24,671 nt of DNA from Nemertoderma westbladi (Eukaryota > Xenacoelomorpha > Nemertodermatida > Nemertodermatidae). The notes below the pieces were generated by a model. The model saw only the letters and a program-made list of their open reading frames with translations, did no database searches and was not told the origin of the DNA. The stretch lies in NCBI GenBank assembly GCA_032718475.1, contig JAUCBJ010002561.1:1-24671 (forward strand), read 5' to 3'. A program made the position numbers and the translations under genes. Shown piece by piece: positions 17,100-24,671 of this stretch. The first letter of the stretch is position 1; each line of letters opens with the position of its first letter.

Positions 17100-19255
17100 T
17101 TTACTATATATTCCCATTGCAGCTGCATGGGGGCGCAAGGTAAAAAAACACACTGAAAATTTATCTGGCAAATTAAATTAACCTAACCTAGCTTGATGAG
17201 GAGAGATCTTCGCGAGATAATTTTTTTCGTGATTTGAGACAACTGTTAGCGGAAAGTGTTAGCACAATTGCGAAGTTAGCACAATGATTGTGGGAATCTG
17301 GCGAAATATTACGTGTATTACGCCTTTGCACGCGCAAGTTAATTAGAAGTCATAATCACAGATCACGGTTTGCTAACCACACAACTGCGACACTATTTTT
17401 GTCTGTCACTAAATTCCAGCATATGGGTTGAATGCGTGGGTAGGGTGGAGAAAGGCACGCAAACAACAGCTCAGATAAGGACTGGGTTCTGGCCCCGATT
17501 GCATTAGTTACAAATGTACAATTTCATACGAAACATTTAAAGAAGCGGAAACAAGGGAGAGGGCATTCCGAGGTTAACTTCACTCCATGCGATGGTTCTT
17601 ATAATCGATTTTAGTTATCTGTGTTGTGGGTTACCAGTATACCATTGCGGGTTTGTATCCGAATGTAAATCACTTTGGGGGCACCCCCCTGCACACAGCC
17701 ATGCCATATGGGTTGGTATCAGCCACTGGCAGCTTAGCGTATGGTTGAAATCATAAAATAGGAAGTTGCTATATTCTCGCAGCGCTAAGGGGGGGCATCA
17801 GGAATCCCATGGCCGGCATCCTTCAGGCGTTGCCTGGTTACCATCGGAACCCCCCATTCCTGAAGCCACATCGGGGAAGTTTACGCTTGGCTCCGAGGAA
17901 TACTGCTAATGCTAGCGAGCCCAGATTGGACGAAGTCTCCCAGTAAATTGCACCAGGTATCTTTTCGATGAGAGCTGCATAACCTACACCATTCCGCTCA
18001 TAATGAACGTGTTTGAAGAATCAGTAGAGAGAGTGCTCTCGTATATCTACTGGAAGTAATAAAACCAGAAGGAAATACAGTAATAATTTATTTATTGTAT
18101 TAGCACGCCCGAAATACGATGCTACTTCAATTTTATTTATGCGAATAATTCATATTTCAACTTATAATTAATCAAAATTTATATTTATAGGTTAAACTAA
18201 TTTTAATTAGTAATTTATTTGTTATTTTTTACTTCATTCCTTGTACTTGAATTAAATATTTAACGCTATGATTCATCAATGACACTGAAGGTCTTTTGGC
18301 CTCTACTGGTTAGTATACAAACATACAATTTACAGATAAACATTAGGCCTAAGGAGCAGGGTACACTGGTACATTATTCTACCCAAAACAATAAACTAAA
18401 GTCAATAGAACAGTCACAGTTTAATTTTTGGGATTAATCAGCGGTTATTTGATTCAATTTTATTTAAATTATTTAAATTAAAATATGTTCATTTTTGACA
18501 TTTTCAACTCCACTAAACTTTGACGTGGCACCCATTTGTGGGTGCTGGACTGGACGAAAAATACAAGTAGTCACATTTTTGAAGTTATTTCAATTTCGAA
18601 TTTGTGATACTAAAATATACTCAGAAGACACGAAACATGTTCTACAGTATCATAATCAGCGCCTAGCATAAATATTTTATATTTTGGTGACAAGTTCGTG
18701 CTGTTGAAGTTGAAAAGTGAAAATTGTCGCTACCAGTACTTTTCGTGCAAATTGTTGGCTGTCAAAAAGTATTAAATCAAACATCTAGAAGACATCCCCC
18801 CCCCCCCCCCCCCCCGGGAGTTTTTAGGGTTAATTCAGGACCACCTCGACCACCACGATTACATAGATAGATGATACCAATAATTGCAAGCAAGCTACTC
18901 TAACTAATTGCTGATGTTGCATACATATGTAGGACATCAAATCATTGTATGATGGTTGACAACGCAACGCAAACCATTATTACGTTATACAGTGTATTCA
19001 TGACCCATTGGCCAGATTTTGGATAATTTAAAAAGTGTCAGAAACATTATTAGGAAGTGAGAAATTATTAAATAATCAACAAAAATAATTTATCAATTTA
19101 GGTGTCAACATCACTGCCAGTTACTAATAATTTTTCAGCACATGCCTAGCAATTTAATTTATTAGCAAGATAATTTGTTTACTATAAAAACAGGAACTTT
19201 CTTTACAACATGAAAAATGCAGCAATATTTTTAAGAAGGTTAAATCCCATAAATT
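17100..19255. other. Non-coding region, no gene recognised
   Basis: Neither strand has an open frame of note. The segment 17440-18060 is less AT-rich, but I could not match it to snRNA, 7SK, RNase P or tRNA patterns. A C20 run at 18796-18815 followed by GGG is the main landmark. The last part may hold the promoter and 5' exon of the CDK5-activator gene. Confidence 0.5.
18796..18815 (+). repeat. C20 homopolymer
   Basis: An uninterrupted run of 20 C, followed by GGG. It may form an i-motif or, on the other strand, a G-quadruplex; its length may be inaccurate. Confidence 0.9.
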
Positions 19256-19264
19256 ATTTTTCAG
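19256..19264 (+). promoter_or_regulatory. Candidate splice acceptor in the 5' UTR of the CDK5 activator
   Basis: ATTTTTCAG followed by GTATAC is a good acceptor about 180 bp before the chosen start codon, consistent with an upstream non-coding exon. It is not confirmed. Confidence 0.35.
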
Positions 19265-19446
19265 GTATACAATTACCAGTGGCCAACCTTGACGTACTAA
19301 CACTATAGATGGGCCAACAGCATTCCAACCCATCCAAAAAGAAATCCTCTCAACCATCGACCATAGGTGCGCTGACAACTCCGAAATACCTCCGCTTCTG
19401 CAGCTCGCCTGACACATCCTTCTACCGACTGGCTGAATACTTCAAC

Positions 19447-20454
19447 ATGGGCACAGTGCTGTCCTTCTCCCCGGGCCGCCACACAGACGATGTCTACCCT
19501 GATATCGGAAACTTGTCCCTTCGAACTTCTAAAAGTGCAAATTTTAATACAATACGCGAAAATAAACATGTTAAACGCCAGAGTAATGCTTTTATTTCGT
19601 CTTTATCTTGGAAAATATTTACTGTTCCCACTAGGAAGAAATGTCCATCAAATAATGGATCGTTATCCCGTAAGGCCACAAGAGTCACACCTACAGCGCA
19701 GCACCACAGTAGTGTTAGTAACAGCAATAATGGTTTGAAAGACCCGGATATATTCATAAACGGTAATCATTTCGGAAGCCCAAGCAATGCCATGCGAAAG
19801 AGCACCTCATGCGTCGTCATAGGACACTCAAATAGTCGCAATCGTATGTACGGCAAGTATGCCGGGGGTGGGAACCCGATACGTGTGGTTCCCAATAGAG
19901 TTAGCAACGCACTACCGGTAGTTGCTAAACAACCCGTGACTGTAAGTACCGTGGACGACCCACGGACAGGTGCTAGCCCCCGGAAGACGGTAACAATCAC
20001 CGCATCAACGAGCGAACTCCTCAGATGTTTCGGGGAATTCCTCAACCAAAGATGTCCGCGACTTGTGGACTTCGATGGAGGCGACGCGATTCTCTGGATG
20101 CGGACTGTAGACCGATCGCTACTCATGCAAGGTTGGCAGGACAACTCGTTCATATCGCCAGCCAATATCGTTTTTGTCTATATGTTGACGCGTGATCTCG
20201 TACAAACTGATATACGAAGCGAAACCGAACTCCAAGCCATCGTCTTGTCTGCCTTCTACATGTCGTATTCCTATATGGGAAACGAGATTTCCTATCCGTT
20301 GAAACCTTTTCTTGTGGAATCAAACAGGGATCGTTTCTGGGACCGTTGTATTTTTATGATCAACCACCTTAGTCATAACATGCTGAAAATCAATAGAGAA
20401 GCTGCGTTTTTCACTGAAGTTTTTAGCGAACTTAAATCCTACACAAGGTATTAA
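19447..20454 (+). CDS. CDK5R1: Cyclin-dependent kinase 5 activator (p35 family)
   Basis: This 335-residue protein binds and activates CDK5, the mainly neuronal kinase that controls neurite growth, migration and synapses. The start is chosen at [11 protein letters not shown] because it matches the family N terminus: Gly2 is the N-myristoylation site that anchors p35 to membranes, and the ATG has A at -3 and G at +4. An in-frame upstream ATG at 19309 would add 46 residues and remove the myristoylation signal. A basic, Ser/Asn-rich, low-complexity region (about residues 25-190) precedes the cyclin-fold CDK-binding domain: [60 protein letters not shown] and FTEVFSELK. The coding region is one exon, as in vertebrates. 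It ends just after the domain, without the short vertebrate C-terminal tail. The 3' UTR may use AATAAA at 20733. Confidence 0.95.
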   Translation: MGTVLSFSPGRHTDDVYPDIGNLSLRTSKSANFNTIRENKHVKRQSNAFISSLSWKIFTVPTRKKCPSNNGSLSRKATRVTPTAQHHSSVSNSNNGLKDPDIFINGNHFGSPSNAMRKSTSCVVIGHSNSRNRMYGKYAGGGNPIRVVPNRVSNALPVVAKQPVTVSTVDDPRTGASPRKTVTITASTSELLRCFGEFLNQRCPRLVDFDGGDAILWMRTVDRSLLMQGWQDNSFISPANIVFVYMLTRDLVQTDIRSETELQAIVLSAFYMSYSYMGNEISYPLKPFLVESNRDRFWDRCIFMINHLSHNMLKINREAAFFTEVFSELKSYTRY

Positions 20455-20903
20455 AATATTCAATCAGATAAATTCGCCTCCATGCAATTACTAATGATAA
20501 ATTAGGAGCAATAATAATGATTGATTATGAAATGATACATAGTTAATTACTTTCATTTTGTCTGACAGAGACACTGGGTGATTATTGTTTAGTGTCAAAC
20601 AACAATTATAAGTTTTAATGTTTAACTTTTTGGCCGAAAAGGAAAATGGTAGAGTGACATAAAGTCTAAACATTGTGCCAATAGAATAGATGAATAACAT
20701 AGTTTATGAATTCTATAAATTTAAATTGAATGAATAAATATGGCTTACCATAATTAATTATTTCCCATGCATTTAACATTGCATCTCCATTATTTTGTAA
20801 TCTGCATTCTACAGTAAATCAACGCATGTCTGGTTGAAATGTTTGCGTCTATAAAAAAAAAGCAACAAACACATCAAATAGCCTACTGTATACTGATGAT
20901 TTT
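20455..20903. other. 3' flank of the CDK5 activator
   Basis: AT-rich, no further gene. AATAAA at 20733-20738 is a candidate polyadenylation signal, about 280 bp after the stop. Confidence 0.5.
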
Positions 20904-20905
20904 CG

Positions 20906-21137
20906 TACGACGGTTACATCGCGTTTCGGCAACTTTCGCGTTTCGGCAACAGTCGCGATTCGGCAAAAAGTTTCGTTTCGGCAAAAAAGTTGCGATTCGG
21001 CAAAAAAATTCGCGATTCGGCAAAAAGTCGCGATTCGGCAAAAAAAGGTGGGTTTCGGCAAAAAGATGCGTTTCGGCAACAGTCGCGATTCGGCAAAAAT
21101 GTTGCGTTTCGGCATAAAAGTTGCGTTTCGGCAAAAG
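20906..21137 (+). repeat. TTCGGCAA tandem array, left arm (inverted to 22462-22549)
   Basis: Twelve copies of a loose 16-20 bp unit, CGCGWTTCGGCAAAAAG-like. The outer edge (CGTACGACGGTTACATCGCG, 20905 onward) resembles the outer edge of the right array read on the other strand, so the similarity extends beyond the simple unit. ORFs on both strands here (Phe/Arg/Lys or Cys/Arg/Asn repeats) are by-products. Confidence 0.9.
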
Positions 21138-21735
21138 ATAAATTCCTAAATGTTAGATCGGGGTTGAATTCAATAATTAAAATTGTAGTGGTTTTTTTAT
21201 GCCAATTATACAAGGTAGGTGGTACAGTACTAAGTATTATTTTATTTATTTGTATGGAATTAATTTCGCACTATTATTGCCAGTTGCCAATTAAATATAT
21301 TCCAAGATTCAGCTTAAACAGATTAAAATCAAGGAAATTGGGGAGGTTGTCACTTACATATTTTGGATGTGTTCTGTCATATCTGACAAGTTTCAGCTTG
21401 CTTAATGGGGCAATTATTTTTTCTATTTTAATTAATCTTATTTGATTGATTAATATATTTTTTTGTAATTTAATTAACCTTTCTAAACAGTTTACAACAA
21501 TTGAAGAAAATAAATATATATTTCATTGTCATTCGTTTTTTAATAAATGTTTATAATAAGAATAATGTAAATGTACGCGTGGTGCACCCCTAGTTACCGT
21601 TACATGTCGTAAAAAATAAACAATGAGTTACCTTTTACCTTTATTTATACGCAACTCAATATCGGGTATTATTCTAAGTAAAATATTATAAGATAGGACT
21701 CTTCCTTTATTGTTCAAGTAAATAACTGGCAAGTT
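21138..21735. other. AT-rich interior of the possible foldback
   Basis: No transposase-like frame was found. A plus frame reaching 21445 has a hydrophobic end (LTYFGCVLSYLTSFSLL) but is mostly repeat translation and AT-rich sequence. Confidence 0.5.
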
Positions 21736-21746
21736 AAATAATTGAG

Positions 21747-21920
21747 CTTGCCCAAGTGGGCAAGATATCTAATAACTTGTCCAATCTGGCAAGTTAAATA
21801 AATGAGCTTGCCCAAATGGGCAAGTTATCTATTAGCTTGCCAAAATTGGCAAGTTAAATATATTATCTTGCCTAAACTGGCAAGTTAATGTATATTAATT
21901 AGCTTGCTCAAATTCGCACG
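21747..21920 (+). repeat. Regularly spaced 18-bp palindromes (CTTGCCCA..TGGGCAAG)
   Basis: Palindromes begin at 21747, 21776, 21807, 21836 and 21867 (intervals 29, 31, 29, 31; a 60-bp super-period), with a degenerate sixth near 21903 and a right half-site at 21725. Forms include CTTGCCCAAGTGGGCAAG and CTTGCCAAAATTGGCAAG. Copies 3 and 4 differ by a paired change (C-G versus A-T) that keeps the stem. The gaps are AT-rich, mostly TTAAATAAATGAG-like. Confidence 0.9.
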
Positions 21921-22461
21921 TACTGTAATGTATTTATTTGGTTTTGATTTACATATTATGTTCAATTGTGCTTTGCAGTTTAATTTTATTGCATTATTTA
22001 GATTTTGAATTGAACTACCGTTTAGGTGTTTTATGATTTATGTAACAATAAATGCAACAGGAAACTGCTATTTTACAAAATCATTACGTTTTTAGGAAAG
22101 CGGCCTCTTTTACTTTCCTACAATGGGCACAGGCGCGGTACTCTACTCCACCGTGTATTTCTTAAGTCCCATCTGTACACAATATTTATTTATATCACCA
22201 TCTTTAATTGTACGAACCTGCGCAGAAAGCCTCTTACTTATGACTTTCTGGGCCTTACCAAAATTCATGGTTTACGGCGACGTACAGTATACCTATACAA
22301 CACTATTCCAGGTCAGGGAAGATAAACTTTTATTAGCATTACAACTCACGAACGAACGTGCTATTGTATTATATTTATAATGTCCTGCTTGTTTCACTTT
22401 TCCTTTTATTAGTATTGTAGATATGTAGAATAGCGTATTCTCCTGCAATGAAGAAATAATT
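21921..22461. other. AT-rich non-coding sequence
   Basis: Overlapping plus frames at 22026-22380 have no recognisable motif and no coding bias; I do not call a gene. Confidence 0.45.
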
Positions 22462-22560
22462 TTGCCGAAACGCAACTTTTTTGTCGAATCGCAACTTTTT
22501 TTGCCGAAACGCGACTGTTGCCGAAACGCGACAGTTGCCGAAACGTGACGACACCCGTAT
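22462..22560 (-). repeat. TTCGGCAA tandem array, right arm
   Basis: Five units of TTGCCGAAACGCGAC-type are the reverse complement of the array at 20906-21137. Read on the minus strand, the outer edge (CATACGGGTGTCGTCACG) resembles the left outer edge. The two arms could be the ends of a foldback element of about 1.65 kb. No clear target-site duplication was found. Confidence 0.85.
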
Positions 22561-22820
22561 GACATATAAGAGCTGTCTGCTACTGTATGTCAAACATATC
22601 CGTAACATCTATTTATAAATATTCATTTTCAAATTTTGTTGATATGAAACGAAAACGTATTGATTATAGGCCCGATCCGTTACATACAGCAGGTTTTTAA
22701 TTAAACATTCCATTTACTTTGCGTTCGAAATAATATTATTAATGTATTTCAATAAAAAAAAAAATAATCTTGTGTATTATTACACTATTGGTGCAAATTA
22801 TTATAATTTACTACTGTATT

Positions 22821-22929
22821 TATTTAAATAAAAGAAAGCGCCTCTGTTAGTCCTAATTGTATTCCTACAATTAGTGATCGGCCTATCAAATAACAGAGAA
22901 TAAATTCTTACTTTCTTTTACTTAAAATA
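22821..22929 (+). repeat. Long multi-stem foldback
   Basis: Three nested stems: 22821-22838 with 22911-22929 (about 18 bp, one mismatch and one bulge), CTCTGTTA (22842-22849) with TAACAGAG (22891-22898), and CTAATTGTA (22853-22861) with TACAATTAG (22866-22874), closing on a TTCC loop. The right arm has 12- and 16-nt insertions relative to the left. It could be a MITE or a transcribed hairpin. Confidence 0.85.
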
Positions 22930-23301
22930 TGTAATTTTTATTTTAAATATCCATTTCTTTATCTGCGAATATGGACTAGACTCATTTTTTCCTAAATAAT
23001 TTGCAAGAAATTTCTAATAAGTTTAGAAAGCCAATAATTGTATTTCTTTACTTTCTTTACTTTGCAGTTTAACAAAAATTATCCGAAAGTTATCCGCTGC
23101 GATTTCTTACTGTAACTGGAGTGAACTTACAGTATTACCACTCACTCCCCTTCCACGCAGCAATAAGGGAGAATACGAGACAGATAATAATTAAGTGGAT
23201 ATTTAAAATAACAATTATTATACTGTAGTACAGACAGTATGTAAAGCGTGCAGTACAATTAGGCATTTATAGTAAATCTATTTTTTACAATATTACCACT
23301 G
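22930..23301. other. AT-rich non-coding, 3' side of the minus-strand gene
   Basis: Nothing was recognised. No well-placed AATAAA on the minus strand was found just after 23302, so the real end of the neighbouring gene is unknown. Confidence 0.4.
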
Positions 23302-23618
23302 TTAACACTGCAGTGCAATACTATTTTTTATTAAAAATTTACATAAATAAAGGTTTATGTCATTCAAAATATAATATAATATACAGTAATTCACCGTGGA
23401 GTTGTACCGGTATTCACTGTACAGTATTGTATATGTAAAGTACAGTATGTCGCCCACATTGACTCCCAAACATTCATCGCTTATTACATCATCGATTGAG
23501 ATGACTTTGCGTTTAGCTGCAGTTGTTATTCCATTGTTTTTCACTCCCACACACTCGGCGTTCATCCCATCCTCGATTGCGATAACTTTGCGCTTTTTTG
23601 CAGGAGTACTGCCAAAAC
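23302..23618 (-). CDS. Unrecognised protein, second exon with tandem NLS-SIM-like repeats
   Basis: The exon begins after a minus-strand acceptor AATTTAG (AG at 23619-23620) and continues the first exon in phase 1. Two 27-residue repeats follow: PAKKRKVIAIED...ECVGV (codons from 23604) and TAAKRKVISIDD...ECLGV (from 23523), identical at 12 of 24 aligned positions. Each starts with a basic cluster like an SV40-type nuclear localisation signal and runs straight into V-I-x-I-acidic-acidic, which fits a SUMO-interaction motif. I infer a nuclear, SUMO-linked protein, without evidence of function. After about 23450 the translation is AT-rich (Tyr/Ile/Asn), so either the frame runs to the stop at 23302 or the exon is spliced earlier; GTGAAT at about 23390-23395 (minus) is one possible donor. 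Confidence 0.55.
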
Positions 23619-23909
23619 CTAAATTAATTAAAACAAAAAATTAACATAATGCAATAATTCAGATAATATTAACTTAATTACATCCAGTATTCTTTATTTA
23701 CTTAATACATTACAAGAATAAATTAATCATTAAATAATTATTATTATAATTAAAATAATTATTATATTATATTAATAATAAATTCGGACCATTAAAAGTA
23801 AAGTAAAACAGTTAAAGTTAAATAATTATAATATTATTGAATAATAAAACCAAACTTAGTAGGTATGACTGACATAGGTCTACAGGATAGGCCTATCGCT
23901 ATTACTAAC
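23619..23909 (-). other. Predicted 291-bp intron
   Basis: On the minus strand it runs GTTAGT...AATTTAG, is strongly AT-rich and T-rich before the acceptor, and joins phase-1 ends (CTA G | GT TTT). Stops in the exon 1 frame lie just inside it, which supports splicing. Confidence 0.6.
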
Positions 23910-24618
23910 CTAGATTATTTTTCTTTGGCCGTTCAAATATAATTGCGCAATCACCATCATTTGCCACTGAAAACGTACCGGTAGATGTTGAAGGAATAGG
24001 CGAATGTGCCTCAGTTTGCCGAAAGAGAGAATCGGGATCCGCCTCAGTATTATCCGCCCATCTATATTGAATTACCGTAGCTGTAGACCGTGTGACCGAC
24101 GGTTCCGAATCACGCAAACTAGATGAATGTTCCACTTCGATATTCTCCTCTCCGGTAAATGTAAATGTTCGAAACTTTACAGTTAATTGCGAAACAATTC
24201 TAGAATAGCTTACATTGTTATAATGTCGGTAAACTGTGCGGCGCACGACAACAACACATTCGTTCTCCGGGATAATATTCTCACGCAGCCATTTGTTAAC
24301 ATTTTGTTTGTTATAGTAACAATTCCCATTACTCTCGGTAAGATAATGTGTTCGCATCACAGGACCATCGTCGTTTGGTTGACTGGGGTCATTCATAAAT
24401 ATGATATATGAATGGGTGCTGGTTCCAGCGTACTTCCATCGCCATTTATCACGACAACTCACATTCCCAAACGCAACATGTTCTAAATTCGTTGTCGGAT
24501 ATTCGCCAACCGTATTTCCCGATAGGCCTAGTTGCTCCGGACTACCGCCACTTGGACTTGAGTTGCAAATAAAGTTTATTAATTCCTTGGTACTTCGGCT
24601 ACCGGTACCGTCTGTCAT
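23910..24618 (-). CDS. Unrecognised protein, first coding exon
   Basis: I do not recognise the family. The ATG at 24618 (MTDGTGSRSTKELINF) is the first after an in-frame TAA and has G at -3. The exon encodes 236 residues and ends in a donor CTAG|GTTAGT. Residues 55-160 look like a folded domain: HVAFGNVSCRDKWRWKYAG, SYIIFMNDPSQPNDDGP, MRTHYLTESNGNCYYNK, VNKWLRENIIPENECVVVVR. It is rich in aromatics, with four Cys. A Ser/Thr/Glu-rich tail follows (EVEHSSSLRDSEPSVTRS) and the exon ends in FERPKKNN, a small basic patch. Codon use and composition look like a real gene, unlike the surrounding AT-rich DNA. It could be a host nuclear protein or an accessory protein of an unseen element; the promoter lies outside the window. 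Confidence 0.6.
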
Positions 24619-24671
24619 TGCTGCATTGTTCAATATCCGTTACATTGCATTAAACATAATTTGGCCCTTAA

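Noticed and set aside
17440-18060. An snRNA, 7SK or RNase P RNA gene
   Set aside because: The region is less AT-rich, but its sequence does not match remembered conserved motifs of these RNAs on either strand.
20849-21134. Cys/Arg/Asn- or Phe/Gly/Lys-rich ORFs on both strands
   Set aside because: They come from translating the TTCGGCAA tandem array and have no independent coding support.
21747-21920. CRISPR array
   Set aside because: Regular palindromes with near-constant gaps look similar, but the gaps are short, AT-rich and alike, there are no cas genes, and the context is an animal genome.
22026-22380. Two overlapping plus-strand ORFs with hydrophobic stretches
   Set aside because: Low-complexity AT-rich translation, no recognised motif, no splice or start context.

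Overview
The window looks like nuclear DNA of an invertebrate animal. Three things point that way: an intronless CDK5-activator (p35-type) gene, an F-type lectin domain split by a GT-AG intron, and tRNA-headed SINEs with a central domain of the kind seen in marine invertebrate genomes. The background is AT-rich and dense in repeats. I cannot place it to phylum; a deuterostome such as an echinoderm or hemichordate, or a lophotrochozoan, are all possible. There is no sign of prokaryotic organisation.

Layout. 1-1656 holds a truncated SINE inside a 32-bp perfect inverted repeat, a short direct repeat, and a hammerhead-ribozyme-like motif. 1657-2409 (minus) is the two-exon F-type lectin domain. 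3271-4170 is a 47-bp minisatellite interrupted by a full-length copy of the same SINE. 4183 to about 8000 (minus) is a nearly full-length non-LTR retrotransposon (LINE) with an AP-type endonuclease and a reverse transcriptase, broken by a few small lesions. 8232-8735 (minus) is the C-terminal fragment of a different retroelement. 8976-11470 (plus) is a decayed gag-like reading frame with three CCHC zinc knuckles and no pol. 11471-13760 is non-coding, with hairpins and a G19 run. 13765-14548 carries two 3' fragments of the same LINE family in tandem. 14603-17095 is a run of unrelated tandem arrays: 22 bp x 55, 89 bp x 3, an inverted pair of 17-bp arrays, and 29 bp x 4. 17100-19300 shows no gene. 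19447-20454 (plus) is the CDK5 activator. 20906-22560 is a possible foldback element with inverted tandem-repeat ends and a regular set of small palindromes inside. 22821-22929 is a long imperfect hairpin. 23302-24618 (minus) is an unrecognised two-exon gene with tandem NLS-plus-SUMO-interaction-like motifs.

Only three loci look like host genes: the lectin (probably innate immune or fucose recognition), the CDK5 activator (neuronal kinase regulation) and the unknown nuclear-type protein. They do not form a pathway. The rest is a graveyard of retroelements and self-complementary repeats. The most distinctive theme is how often arrays and elements occur as inverted pairs (304/542, 16553/16734, 20921/22462, 22821/22929). 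The best candidates for something undescribed are the inverted tandem-array structures, the gag-only retroelement and the NLS-SIM repeat protein.
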